DNA from: Roridomyces roridus
Lineage: Eukaryota > Basidiomycota > Agaricomycetes > Agaricales > Mycenaceae
Length of the DNA stretch: 64,000 nt
NCBI GenBank assembly: GCA_029378245.1
Contig: JARKIF010000002.1
Coordinates: 930,001 to 994,000 of the forward strand
Direction of reading: 5' to 3'
Shown: in pieces, positions 11,068 to 23,232 of the stretch
How positions within the stretch are numbered: the stretch's first letter is position 1
How the letters are laid out: the number at the start of each line of letters is the position of its first letter
Made by a program: the position numbers and the translations under genes
The notes under the pieces: model-generated
Seen by the model: only the letters and a program-made list of their open reading frames with translations
Databases searched by the model: none
What the model was told of the DNA's origin: nothing

Positions 11068-11221
11068 GGTGGCTGGGAAGAACCCAATTGGGTGCCGGGG
11101 ATCTGATTGGGGATATCACATTTCGCGTTCAGCCAATCGCCAATCGTTGTGGTTCAATGTTCAAAGTTCAACTCGAATCATATTCCTGGAGTCTGAGGCT
11201 GGAGCCCTAAAGTTCAAGAAA

Positions 11222-12775
11222 TTATCCACGCTTGAACAAATAATGCCCAGTCCCCCACTGTTCGCCACTGTCCATGTTGAACATCTCAAAGCACGCGATC
11301 AAATATACGCGCCATCTAACCAGATTAAACGCACGAACACGGAGCAAAAGGAACACTAGTCAATCCCACCTTTGAAACATGATATTTCCTTCCGACTGCA
11401 TTCCGTCGTTTTGCACGCGTTGGAGCTCGTTGCGTACAGCTGTGTAAGCTTGAGTTCAGGGTTTGCGAGCAGTGGAAATGATTACTTACCTTCCGCAGCA
11501 TCCAGTCGTTTCGGCCAATCTCTGAGCGTACAGGCGTAATTGGTACCCGGGAGAAACCAACTCCGAACCAGCGTGAGGTCTGATTGGAAGTAGACCTGGC
11601 GACCGAGTTTAGGGTGAAAAGAGGATTTGACGACTGAAACATACGAATAAATCGTGGGATGGCATTGTGCCGCCTTTCAGAGACATTTCAGGTGAGGGAA
11701 TAACTTCCAAGCTGAGGATGATGACCCACCGGAGAAAAAATTGTGCGTCATCCAGCCATCTGCGTCCTCAAAATGATACGGCATCTTGGCGTGGCAGAAG
11801 ACATCGATGAACAGCAATGAGTCGTCCGAGTCCACTCCCTCCACCCTGGGACGCAGCCAGCGCGCGACTTTGGCGAAAAGGGACTCGTAATTTTTCATGT
11901 GTTCGAACATCTGAATTTCAAGTTGATGAATTATTTAGAGAGAACACACTTACTCCAACTGTTATGATACGGTCGAAACTTTGTGGCGTTCAACAGTAGC
12001 ACTATTCAGGAAAGGAATTGCACGTACTATATAGTGCCTTCAAAATCGAAAGTGTTCACATCCGCCGTGATAATCTGAATAGTAACCATTAGGAATGAAA
12101 CTGATCAGACGACCACCGCACCTCCACGTTATCCAGGCCCCCCACGCTCGCGACCTCATCAATATACGCCCTCTGGTTCGACGAATTCGACAACCCAACG
12201 ATCCTAGAATTAGGATACCTCTCGGCCAAAAACAGCGTCACCGTCCCCCATCCGCAGCCGAGATCCAGTATCGTCTGCCCGTCGCGCAAATCCGCCTTGA
12301 CGCAGTAACTCTCGAGCATGAGCAGCTCCGCTTCGGCTAGCGTTTCCTTGCCGGTGGGGTACAGACATGCAGAGTACTTTGCGCGTGGGCCGAGGACGGA
12401 TAGCCAAAAGTCGGTGGAAACCTGTATGTAGATCCTATGGTCCAGTAGCTGCATGCAAGTCGAACCGACCCACCTCGTAATGCTGCTCATTTGCCTTCTG
12501 CGTCAACTCTGCAATCCGCTCACGCCCACGAGCGTCCTCTATCCACTTCATCGTGGAAGCATGGTTGGCCTCGACAGAACCATAGTCGATTTCACGCAGA
12601 CGTTTGCGCAGGAGGGCGCGTATCACACGTCTGAGGACGAAATCCGGGATCAAGCCCTGCAAAGCCTCCCCGTTAGCCAATCATGCATGACGATCACAGC
12701 GGAGAGAAAGGGCTTAGGGACGCGTACGCGGTCGATCCACCGGTAGCCAATTTCTAGCAAGGCGTCAGAGAGCAT
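11222..12775 (-). CDS. Cyclopropane-fatty-acyl-phospholipid-synthase-like methyltransferase, copy 1
   Basis: The gene has many introns. Starting at 12775, an exon ending ...GYRWIDR joins GLIPDFVLRRVIRALL. The SAM-binding core follows: CLYPTGKETLAEAE, then ILDLGCGWGTVTLFLA (motif I), NSRIVGLSNSSNQ, and later MFEHMKNYE. An apparent in-frame stop after the segment FDFEGTI disappears when the intron with donor GTACGT is removed, joining TI-Y-FDRI. Four further small exons (about 11685-11360) restore FSGGTMPSHDLF, YFQSDLTLVRSWFLPG, RDWPKRLDAAE and, last, VYLIACFEMFNMDSG to the TAA at 11222. The gene is therefore intact although naive frames look truncated. Family members transfer methyl groups from S-adenosylmethionine to lipid acyl chains or small amines; the substrate here is not known. 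A paralogue lies at 57074-58598. Confidence 0.82.
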
Positions 12776-13716
12776 TGGTGGGTCGCCAGCACTCTGGTGA
12801 TCTTAAAAGAGGGCCTGTGGGGCAGTGCTACTCTGCTTTCTGAATTGAGTCCTATTTCTGTTACCATATAGTTTGTGCGACAGAGTGCTTGGTCGAGTTA
12901 GATAGATAGATCTTGGAAGGATGTGAAAGGACATCTTTGGTTGACGCTGGGAGGGGGGAGGGCCTCTATTTCGCATTTCATCCGGTGACGGAGATGAACG
13001 CCGTCCTTAGAAGCAGCATATTAAACAACTTTGGGACGCAGACCTACAAAGTTTGTGCGGGTTCCAACAGACGGTACAAGACGGTACCATTGTCTCGCAC
13101 CATTGAACATTCCATCATGAGTCGGAGCTAGCTAAGGTAGCTTGACCGACGGACTTCATGATTGCTAATACCAATGGATGGGCATTCATAGCCATTCCTA
13201 GAGTCCCGCCCAAGAGCCGACGGTCGGAGGCTTGGTGGGTGTTCATACATTGGCAGGTATATTGAACCGTTATCATCCGTGCCGCTCGGTGTGCCGTGTG
13301 TGTTCAAATCCACTTGAAGAGTACATATGACGCGCTCGGAGATGATCTGAAAGCCGCAGAGAACTAGAAAGCGTTTCTGTAGCAGAGACGAGCTTCTCCA
13401 ACAGAAATGTCGTCAAGTGATACAGTTAAACTCGGAGCATACCGACACAGTGAATTTCGGGCGTATGGCGAGCCGTGTTGAAAGGAAGGAGGCGCCATCA
13501 GAAACCAATCAAGCCCAAATTGATCACCACTCACCATGGCACCCGGCACACAAGTATTTTGGGACTGTTCCGACGGGGTTTGTGAATCTCCAACGGTGCA
13601 CACCCGGGTAGTTGGTCAAAACGATTGACACAACCGCTCGGTAACAACGGGGATATCCCGATAAAAAAGAGTTAAAAGCTCGTTGCTCTCGTCCTAATCT
13701 TCTCCCACACATCAGA
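12776..13716. other. Intergenic between divergent genes
   Basis: About 940 bp separating the minus-strand methyltransferase from the plus-strand P450; it presumably holds both promoters. I see no coding region and no strong repeat. Confidence 0.5.
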
Positions 13717-16008
13717 ATGCTCATCAAACTCGCCGTCTCCCTCCTTGGAACCATCGCAGCCTACGCGGTGTATCATATTGGCACCGTAATCTACCGCGAA
13801 TCGACTTCCCCGACTCGCGCTCTTCCCGGACCTAATTCTTCGCATTTTTTCTACGGCAACCAGAAGGATATATGGAAAGGCGTATGTACAGAAATCTTTG
13901 CACTCTTTGGTCTGACAGGCAAATTGCAGGAGAACTCCTTGACCCATGAAGGATGGATCCAGAAATACGGTCGAACCTTTAGATATTTCAGCTACTTGAA
14001 TGTAAGACCACACCTTTTCCAACGAACTCGCCTTGCTTAGCTGTTATGTTAATCCAGGCTTCGAGGCTGTTCACGACTGATACCAAGGCACTAAATCATT
14101 TCCTGACGAACAGTTATATCTACCAGAGGCCGCAAAGTAGTCGGTACAACCTTGGGCGTATTGTGGGACCAGGTACGAAAGAGATTCATCTAGATTATGT
14201 GACTGAACTTGGTTGCTTTAGGCGTTCTGGTCACTGAAGGAGATCAACATAAAATGCAGGTAGGGCGATACGCACTTCGCAATGGATTTTACACCGACGG
14301 TCATTCAGCGCAGAATCATGGTAAATCCTCCCCTCCTTCTTTCACGGTCTGATCTAATTCTGACTGAACAGAACCCTGCATTTGGTGCCGCCCAGGTCCG
14401 AGAACTAACCGGCATCTTTCTCCAAAAGTCCCTCGAGGTCGGCCTCCCAAACTCAACACTCAAACCCTCCCTCCTCATCTCTTCGCAGCTCCGAGACGTC
14501 TGGCAGACTCAAGCCTCCTTGAACGCAGACGGCACAGCCCGCGTCAACGCCCTCTCCTGGCTCAGCAAAGCAACACTCGACATTATCGGCCTCGCGGGGT
14601 TCAACTACGACTTTAACGCCCTCAGCTCAGAGGACGATGCCAATACGGAATTCGGCACTGCCTTTGCGACTGTCTACCGTGTGGGACTGACACAGACTCC
14701 GCTCCGCATAATCAAGACATTCGTGCCGGCCCTTCGGTTCATTGTGCGTATTCGAGTTCAGCTGATGCCAAGTTATAAGTAAGCTTATTGGATTTCCAGC
14801 CCTCGAAAACAGACGCCCTAATCGAGGAATGTCAAGCTACGATGATGCAAATTGGGCGCAAGCTTTTGCAACAGAGTAAGGACGAGATGGCTGGGGATGG
14901 GACTTTTGAGAAAGGTTCCGGACGTACAATCGCGAGGGATCTTCTCTCGCTGCTCGTGCGCGCCAATACGGCCAAAGACATCCCTGCCCATCAGCGATTG
15001 TCCGACGAGGATGTGTTGGCTCGTAAGTCCAGGTACATATCTTCAAGGTTGAGTGCCAATCACTTTGAACACAGAGGTACCCACGTTCCTCGTCGCTGGC
15101 CACGAAACTACGAGCACCGGCACTACATGGGCTTTATTCGCCCTCACCCAGAATATCACAGCGCAAAATCGCCTCAGGGAAGAACTTCTCCGAGTTGACA
15201 CTGACACCCCGACTATGGAAGAGTTGAACGAGCTGCCGTATTTAGATGCGGTAGTGAGGGAGACGCTGCGCGTGCATGCGCCGGTGGTTGGTGTTCGTAA
15301 GTGCCAGCCGTTTAACATTATGTCCTTGAAATCGAGATTGAACTTGATTTTAGACCGAGTGGCTACTCAGGACGATATCGTGCCGTTGGCCACACCGTAC
15401 ACTGATCGCAAAGGGGTTGTGCACGACACACTTAGGATTCAAAAAGGGCAGATTGTGTACATACCCATCCTCGTTATGAACCGCGACAAGGAGATCTGGG
15501 GTCCGGATGCTACCGAGTTCAAGTTGCGTTTCCAGTCTTCTGCTTGTTTTTTTTGGAACGCAGTGTAGTTGACGGAACGTATTTAGACCTGAGCGCTGGT
15601 TGGAGGACCGAGCCATGAACAACTCGATCCCTGGGATATGGGGGCATATGCTCTCTTTCCTCGGTGGGCCGCGGGCTTGTATCGTTAGTACTTTTTTCCC
15701 CTACATTTCACCTGCCAGGTACTAATGAAATTGAATTGTAGGGATATCGTTTCGCCCTCGTCGAGTACGCCTTTAGTATCAAACTCCCTTGACCAACCCC
15801 TGACCACATCAACATCGACAGAATGAAAGCCCTGCTATTCACCCTCATCCGCGCTTTCGAGTTCTCCCTCGGAGTCCCTGCGTCCGATATTGGTAGTCGT
15901 ACCGCGATTGTGCAGAGGCCTATCCTGAGAAGTGAGCCGAAGGGAGGGAATCAGTTGCCGATTGTTGTGAGGGCGTATGGTAGGGACAGTGAGGATGCGG
16001 AGGAGTGA
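13717..16008 (+). CDS. Cytochrome P450 monooxygenase
   Basis: About ten exons with short introns. The protein starts with a membrane anchor ([19 protein letters not shown]) and a proline hinge (RALPGPNS). The I-helix oxygen-binding motif is [18 protein letters not shown], the ExxR is in VVRETLRVH, the PERW motif follows at about 15589, and the haem-binding loop [17 protein letters not shown] contains the Cys ligand; its last part is in a separate exon. Microsomal fungal P450s use NADPH-P450 reductase to insert oxygen into lipophilic substrates. The substrate cannot be inferred. No other secondary-metabolism genes are beside it, so cluster membership is not suggested. I saw no inactivating change. 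Confidence 0.88.
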
Positions 16009-16394
16009 AGGACAGGTAGCTCGTTGTCTACGTTAATTTAAATGGTAGCTGTTAGTGTGGCCTGAAACTGCGACTCTTTGAGAAGAAGGAAAGAGCAAGA
16101 AGAATACCATTGGATGCCAGGGCAGATGAGAAGGATACTTCAAGTTGAACAGGGCTTTGCACAAATTGACTCGGATGTAAGCGCCGGCTTACTACTGACG
16201 GATCACGGATCACGACTAGTCGTCACCTTGTCCTCGTTGTACGCGCTCTGGCTCGTTGTCTCTTGAGTACACCTGAGTACGGCCGATTAACACACAAACG
16301 AAATTGAGGCCATCTCTTCTATACAACTACTTGGTTCAAGAACGGAGAATGTGGATTTCGCCCTCCTTGACAAAAAGTCCCCCCGCGTCCGTGG
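16009..16394. other. Spacer between P450 and GC-rich fragment
   Basis: No supportable gene. Base composition changes abruptly to GC-rich at about 16390. Confidence 0.4.
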
Positions 16395-17198
16395 TTGCCA
16401 CTGGTAGCAACGCCCTCGAAGCAAGTCGGGCTCCCCCCGGAGCTGTTGGAAGAGGTCAGGCCCGCTCGTCTGGACCTCGAGGGGAACTACTTCACGTCAC
16501 CTTGGGGCTTTGACTCGGAGGACGACCAGTTCCCGGCGGGGACGCTGCCATTCCCGCCATCGTTCCTGGCTTCACTGAATCGTCTACGCCTGTGCGACCA
16601 GTGGCATGCCTTGGCGCTGCTGCCTTGGTGCCCGTACCTCGAGACCTTCGTCATGAGCGGGTTGCCCCATCGGGACGATTCGGTGCTGCCGCGGCCAACG
16701 TTCGTCCTGCCGGAGCTCGTGAGCTTCGGAGCCTGCTCGGCCGTGCTCCAAGCCTGCTCGGCTTCGGCCCCGCTGAGGGAGCTGTTCCTCGACGGCCGCG
16801 ACCACACTGCGGAGCAAGTCTTGTCGGCGCTCAAAGGGGTGGGCAGGGAGGAGTTGGAGCTCCTCGAGATCCGTCTGTCGTTTTGGGACGATGATCTACC
16901 GCTGGCCATCGTCGGCAGGTTCAGGCAGCTACAGGGCCTCGCCATCAGGGTCAGATACGGTGCCGCGACGGCGGTGAGTTCTTGGGCTGCGTTCTTCCCC
17001 TTGCGCCGCCGCTGATCGAACAGCAAGGAGTGGATGGAGGACTGGTGCCCTTTGGTGCCAGAGGCCCTCAGGGAGAACCTCGTCTTCGGCACCGAGGGGA
17101 CGCTCGATCCGAAGGTGGCGGCGGGACCCTACTGGGAGGTGTGCGCGCCCCCCGAGGAGCACGACCTGTGGGCAGATTGGACAGTAGCCGGGGACTAG
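16395..17198 (+). pseudogene. GC-rich fragment of an F-box/LRR-like gene
   Basis: An open frame from about 16395, joined across a short intron at 16974-17022 to KEWMEDWCPLVPEAL, ends at 17198. It contains LPPELLEEV, the usual beginning of an F-box helix, but this jumps directly to a leucine-rich region: FPPSFLASLNRLRLC, LPWCPYLETFVMSGL, SAPLRELFLDGRD and EELELLEIRLSFWDDD. The rest of the F-box is missing, and no convincing start codon with normal context is visible. Base composition is far more GC-rich than either neighbour, with codon third positions mostly G or C. It could be a truncated copy of a native high-GC gene or a transferred fragment. Confidence 0.5.
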
Positions 17199-17694
17199 GT
17201 TAGTGTCTTTTGTGGGAGGGAATGGGGTTTGTGGACGATTCTGTGCGCGTAGCGGCCTCGAACTCTATCCTGGTTCGACATGTATGTAGTTGGATGCCCA
17301 AGCCTCAAGCAGTAGTGTACAAGGATAGCAGTCAAAAAGGGAGAAGATTATGCTCATGCTCGGAAATTGGAATCAAAGTAGGCAAATTCAATAATACAAG
17401 ACAACGGTTGGATGAGTTGGACTGGACACTTGACCAACTAAGCTGTACTAGCGACGAAGATCAAAAACGGAGGATAAATAGTTCGGTGTTCTAAAAAATC
17501 TAAAATTCACAGCTGACGTCGAGATGGCGGATGGCTTCTTTGCGCGTGAAGAGGGTGAATATTCAATACGCTCGATCTTCGAGCGCCGGTGCAATATCCC
17601 TTCCCTTCCAAACTTTCAATCGACCATGTGCGGATTCAATATTATAACAAGTTTGGCAAGGTATGACACGACCCATCACTGATCAGGTGTAAAT
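17199..17694. other. Intergenic, no gene seen
   Basis: AT-richer DNA after the GC-rich island. No coding or repeat signal I can support. Confidence 0.45.
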
Positions 17695-17705
17695 CAGGTG
17701 ACCGT
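17695..17705 (+). promoter_or_regulatory. E-box-like element of copy A
   Basis: CAGGTGACCGT, 26 nt before the ATG at 17731, followed by a CCCTTGTCCCGAACCGCC leader. A second GATCAGGTG lies just upstream at about 17681. The same element precedes copies B, C, E and F. Confidence 0.6.
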
Positions 17706-17730
17706 TCCTCCCTTGTCCCGAACCGCCATC

Positions 17731-20264
17731 ATGTCTAACCTCGTCGATGCGTCTGCCGACAAAGAGCCCTTCACCCTCCACCCAGAAGAAACAAAACGCT
17801 CTCAACATTCTAAGCCTGCCCCCACCGGAATTCCTCACTGGGAACTCAGAGCTTCCGACGGTGCGATTTCAATCGAATGATCCTTGTTCCACTGATACCT
17901 ATGATAGCTCTTCCAGACGATTCAGAGCCTTCAAGTCCCTCCAATGGCCTTTTCAACTCGAACAGGAGGAGTCAGGATGACCACAGCGAGCCCCCGCGCA
18001 AACGCGTTAAAACGCGTTCGCTCTCATCCAGTGATGTGAGCAATGCACCGTCTTTCTGCGCTGCCTGAATACTTACCCGAGCTATAGAACCCTCGTCTAC
18101 CGCAAGTCGATGATACCTTTCTCGATTTCCGCGTTCGCCCCTGCACCGCCTTTGTGAACAAGACGCGCTTTGCTTTCCAGTTGCCGAGTCACTATCGGTA
18201 CCTCCTCCTCCGCCCACCCAAGTTTGGCAAAACAACGTTTTTATCCATGTTCAACCAATTTTACGACGTGCACGGCGCGGAGACATTCTCCAACTATTTC
18301 GACACTGCCGACAATCTCTGCCACACCAATTCCGAGCACAGTCAACACCTGTGTCTCCCTATCACGCTCTCTGACATCAGTGTCTTCTCAAATTCCGCTG
18401 ATTTCGCGAGTTCGCTCAGATGCACCTTACTTAACGACGTGCACTCGTTCCTGGTCAAATACGCGCAGGAACTCGGGTTCTCTGAACCACCTGGTAATCT
18501 AGAACACCGGCGGTATGCATCATTGCAGAAGGTGCTGGTGAGTCATTTCTCAATCTCTTTACTCCGCCGGGTTCTGACTCTACGACAGGAATTAGTCAAA
18601 TCGCACGGCAAAACACTCTTCGTCAGCGTGGACTCTTACGATGCGCCTCTCGGTAACAACATGCGGTCCCACATCCTATACCCCGGGTGGCAGGATGCCC
18701 TCGTGAAGTACCAGGAAATTGCAGAACTGATGGACGAGTATCTTTGGAGTCCTCTCCGGGCTGGTGGCGACGTCGTTGCCAAGCTACTCGTGGCTGGCAC
18801 TCTTTCAGTGCAAACCCACGTCCTTCGAGAACTGGTGACTCCGGCCCCAGACCACCTCCAGTCTTGTTGTGGCTTTACCGAGAGCGAGGCTATTCAATTG
18901 GCCCAATCGGTCGATCACACACTCGATTTCGCCGAGCTCAGACGACGACACGGAGACTATTATTTTGCGTCCGACCAAACCGTCGAAGACATCATCTTCA
19001 GCCCCCAAGTGTTGATTGACCACATTTCAGGATCGTCCTCTTCACGGAAGCCGCTGTTCGATTTGCTGGGACCTTTGCTCAAGCTCGTCCCGATGCAGTC
19101 GGACAAGCCGAACACAGTGACTCAGGAGGGTCTAATTGAGCTCCTCGCGACTGGCGTCGTTGAAATTGAGTCCGCCCAGGTGGACGGTTTGAATGACCTC
19201 GATGGCAACTCGGTGTTTTGGGGTGCATTATCTCATGCGGGGGCTCTGACCCACTCTGGATGCTCCAAGTCGACATTCAGAATAGCGAACCCTGAAGCTT
19301 TGTCATTGGTGAGCATTTGAATTTTGACCGCATTGCCTAGCTCATCCTAAGCCTTATTCAGATACACGACCACATTGACCGCCTCGCGCATGAAAGCTAT
19401 GACCCTTATGATGTCTTCGGAGGGGACCCCGACGGTTTCGATGGCGAGCTCGATGAGCGATTCAACTTCGCGACCGCGCTCGACCTCTTCGATTTCTATA
19501 ACACGCGCGAACCCCTTTTGAATCTGTTATCCCAGGCTCTTCGACACCAGACGTTGGGGTGCCTCGGCAAGAAGCATGAGCCAACTTTGCGAGGCATTCT
19601 CGAACTGCTGATGCGCAACAACCTGTGCATGTCGTCGGAATCGCTGAGGCGCACAGAGCCCATCATCTTGCTACCCGCTGGCGTGACTTGTGTCCGTATC
19701 TTTGGGGACAGTCCTGAGCACATTCGTGAATGGGAGCTCACGACGTTGACATTACACGGGATGTGGCGGGGTGCGAACCCGATTCCGAACGACGCCGAGC
19801 CTTCTGTGGATGCTCTTCGGGTGTTGTTTGAAGAACTACGTCAAGAAGACGAAGGGAGGCTTCTTGCACGACCGTATCGAGAACTCGGAGCTGTCAAGGC
19901 ATCTTCGGTTTACAGTTTCTTCAAGCCCGAGACCGAGTACACCCAGCTCATTGCGGTTGGCGGTGCCAGAATTCTGTGGCGACCGAGTATGGTAGAGTTG
20001 ACTGCACCGACCCCTGTGGAGGATGAGAATGTTGACGGATGGGGTGAGTGGGACGTCAGTCTTCTTCGATTTGCAGATGCGCAGGTGGACTATTCGGACT
20101 TCGCGGCTGAAGATGAGGCCTATTTTACTGCCTTGAACGACACCGGATCCATTCCAGAAGAGGCCCTACAGTTGTCCGATTGCGTCTACGGTCCAAATTT
20201 CGACCCAGAACAGTTCGAACCAGAAGACGAGGAGTGGGCGCTAGAGGAAGACATACAGTATTAG
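17731..20264 (+). CDS. AAA-ATPase-like Crinkler/RHS-type protein, copy A
   Basis: Five exons, about 770 residues. Exon 1 is short and acidic or polar. Exon 2 carries a basic nuclear-localisation-like patch (PPRKRVKTR). Exon 3 has FVNKTRFAFQL and the P-loop RPPKFGKTTFLS. Exon 4 has the Walker B-like LFVSVDSYDAPL, then LLVAGTLSVQT and CCGFTESEA, which resemble the sensor part of predicted AAA-ATPase-like proteins (the PF09820 type). Exon 5 has EPTLRGILELLMRN, WELTTLTLHGMW and an acidic tail with repeated F-x-x-E-D-E. In bacterial relatives and Crinklers a PD-(D/E)XK nuclease follows the ATPase. Here WELTT sits where E-x-K might be expected but lacks the Lys. Function in fungi is unproven; nuclear action is inferred. 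Copy B starts 70 bp downstream on the same strand. Confidence 0.75.
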
Positions 20265-20298
20265 AATAGGATCATCTTTGCCCAACTCGTGATCAGAT

Positions 20299-20309
20299 CA
20301 GGTGACCGT
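20299..20309 (+). promoter_or_regulatory. E-box-like element of copy B
   Basis: CAGGTGACCGT, 25 nt before the ATG at 20335 and inside the 70-bp gap after copy A. The leader again reads CTCTTGTCTCAAACTACC. Confidence 0.6.
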
Positions 20310-20334
20310 GCCCCTCTTGTCTCAAACTACCACC

Positions 20335-22769
20335 ATGCCTGCCCTTGTCGATTCATCTACCAACGATGAGCTCGCTGAGGTCCGCGCCACACCATCTGAT
20401 CCTTGCTCGCCAGAAACTCCCGACCATGGCTCCTCCAGGCCGCCCGACGGTACGACTCGGATTTTTGGTTCTCATCGACGTGCCCTGGCCCCTGATTTAG
20501 ACCTCTGTCAGACGAGTTTCCGAAATCTACGCCACACTCAGACTTCAAGCGTAGGATTTCAGATGACTTGAGTGGAGATGAATCTCCCCGTAAACGCATG
20601 AAGCCTTTCAAGTCTGCCGAATCCAAAGTGAGACGTATGCTCGTCCACTCCCATACTGCATGTTAACGCCATGCTAGACCCTGCGCTTACCCTCGTCAAA
20701 TCAACATTTTGTGGAGTTCTACTATGATCCTCGGATTGTCTTTGTCGACAAGACGCGCTTTCTCTTCCAACTGCCCGATCGGTTTCGTTATCTTCTTCTC
20801 CGCCCTCATGGGTTTGGAAAAACGACTTTTCTGTCGTCCATGAGCCAATTCTATGATATACATGGAGGCGATAAATTCCCCGAGTATTTCGGGACTCCGG
20901 AGAACACTCGCTCCAACCACAGACAACATCTCTGCCTATGCCTCAAATTGTGGGAAATAGACCGGGGCGTACGATACGGAGTAGTTTGTCCGCTCCGTTC
21001 GTTCCTAGTCAAGTATAAGACGGAGTTGGGCCTCTCCGAATCGTATCATTTGGATGCGCAAGACCACGAGCCCTTGAAGAGGGTCCTAGTGAGTGGTCCT
21101 TCCGACCTTCTTGATTGGGGGCCCTGACCATACGTTAGGATCTGGTCAGGTCGCACGGGAGAACTCTCTTCGTTGGTGTTGACGATCATGATGCCCCTCT
21201 TCGCAAAAACTTGCGGTCTCGTCCCGGATCGACTGATGAAGATGTCGCGCAGTTGCTCGATAAATATCTTTGGAGTCCTCTTCAAACCGGCGCCGAAATT
21301 ATCCCCAAACTTTTCGTCACCGGCACCCTCTCCTTGCAGACCCCAGTTCTCCAAGATCTGGTCGTCCCAGCCCCGGACCAACTCTACTCGTGTTGTGGAT
21401 TCACCGAGAGTGAGGCTCTCCGAATGGCTCAAAAGATACTCCCCGAACGCATGATTGATACGAGCAAACTCGGAGCACAATGCGGAGGTTACTACTTTGC
21501 TTGCGACAGCAACATCTCAGAGCCTCTTGTCCATCCTCAAATATTCATCAACCACCTCTCGAGTTTACTGTATCCTCCACGACATTGGGAGAGAGACCCA
21601 ACAGGAGGCGTACCTCGCTTGTTGTCATCGTTGTTCGATTACCTTCCGCTGGAATCGGTTGACGCGAATACAGTAACGACCGATGGGCTCATTCAGTTCA
21701 TCGCGAGCGGAGCAGTCATGGATGTCGACGAGCTAGATAGCAGCCGTGAACTCGATGGAACCTCCGTCTACTGGGGAACCCTGTGTCGCGCTGGCGCGCT
21801 GACGCATTGCGGTGACTCCAGGTCAACATTGCGCGTAGCGAACCGCCAAGTTTTGTCTTTTGTGAGAAAGTTCTATTTCTCCCTGATCTCCGGCTGACTT
21901 TGGAGCCCCAGATACACTCTCGCATCGACAAGCGCGTTCGCGAGCTCTATGACCCCCACGTGCATGGCTCATACAGGCCTGATCCCACAAGCGACATTCA
22001 AATAACTTGGGACTTTTCCGATGCCTTATTCAGGTATTGCTCGGGTCGTGGGGACCAAAATCTCATTCAAATCCTAACCCAGCTTCTTCGCGATCAGACG
22101 CAACGATCGTTTGGGAAGAAGCGAGAACCTACCTTGAAGGGTGTCCTCGAGCTCATGCTGCGCAATGTCGACTGCATGCCATATGGGTCTTTAAGACTCC
22201 TGGAACCCATCGTCCTGGAACCCAGCAACGTCACGCGTGTCCGTCTCTACGAAACCCGTTCGTATGTCAACGGTGCGTGGAACTGCCTGTCCACGACTTT
22301 GACGCTGCACGGGATGTGGCGTGGAGCGAACCCAACACCGAGCAACGTCGAGCCTTCGGTGGACGACCTTCGGGAGTTGTTTGAAGAACTATGTGAAGAA
22401 GACAAAGAGACGCTTCTTGCACGACCGTATCGAGAACGCGGTGCTACGGGGACATCCCCGGTCGAGAGTTTCTTCGATCCCTGGTCGCTATGTACTCAGC
22501 TCATCACGGTTGGCGGTGTCACGATTCTGCTGCGATGCGGCTCGGACTGGGATGTTTATCGAGATGACCTTCTTGGTATCGAGGAGCATGCTCCGTTCGC
22601 GGATGAAGACGAAGAATATTTTACGGCCTTGAACGACACTGGATCCGTTCCTGAAGAGGCCCTAGAGCTGTCCGATTGCGACCCTGGACCAGATTTCGGC
22701 CCAGAACAGTTCACACTGGAAGACGAGGAGTGGACGACGATGATACCGGGTGACATGGACTCGGAGTAG
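20335..22769 (+). CDS. AAA-ATPase-like Crinkler/RHS-type protein, copy B
   Basis: Five exons with the same junctions as copy A, about 740 residues. Exon 2 supplies PRKRMKPFK. Exon 3 has FVDKTRFLFQL and the P-loop RPHGFGKTTFLS. Exon 4 has LFVGVDDHDAPL, DVAQLLDKYLWSPL and FVTGTLSLQTPVLQDLV. Exon 5 has EPTLKGVLELMLRN; the WELTT position of the relatives is changed here to CLSTTLTLHGMW. The acidic tail (EDEEYF, then LEDEEWTT) ends at 22769. The exon 4 sequence groups it with E and F rather than with its immediate neighbour A, so this tandem pair does not look like a recent simple duplication. No inactivating change is seen. Confidence 0.75.
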
Positions 22770-22889
22770 GATATCGTTGTAACACCACCCTAATTCAAAA
22801 TATATCCAAGAGCCATCATGAGAGGGACTGTGGTGAAAAGTGGACGCTCCACTGACTCTTGGCCTGTGGGTATCTCCACTCCGTCGTTT

Positions 22890-23232
22890 CTAAATAAACC
22901 AATGAGTCTCACTGCAGGAATCCAACTGATTTCTGGTGTATGTGTACTACGTAGAGGTACTTACTCTGTCAAGTCGGAATCCGTGCTAAATCGCTCGCTG
23001 CAACGATCGCGAGTAATGTACCGCCCAGTTTGCGAGCCCGTGGAGGAGCGCTTGGTCGGATGCTACGCATACATAGTATAAGAGAAACGATAGACAGAGT
23101 TGCGACTTTGGAACGTACCACTAGTGCTGCCGGTGCGGAGACCGCTCTGTTCTTCTCAAGTCGATGTCCACGAGCGTCGACGTCCGTTCCCGAGCCAGGT
23201 TCTCCCTGCTTTCCAACTCGAGCTTTCGGCAT
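22890..23232 (-). CDS. Possible small spliced gene, unknown
   Basis: From an ATG at 23232, three exons can be joined through GTACGT...GCGTAG and GTAAGT...CTGCAG to give roughly 77 residues, basic and polar, ending DETHWFI at a TAG at 22890. The splice signals are good but there is no recognisable domain and no independent support, so this may be noise. Confidence 0.3.

Noticed and set aside
11677..11910. Apparent truncation of the first cyclopropane-synthase-like gene
   Set aside because: Further small exons downstream (to 11222) restore every conserved block found in the second copy, so the gene is intact.
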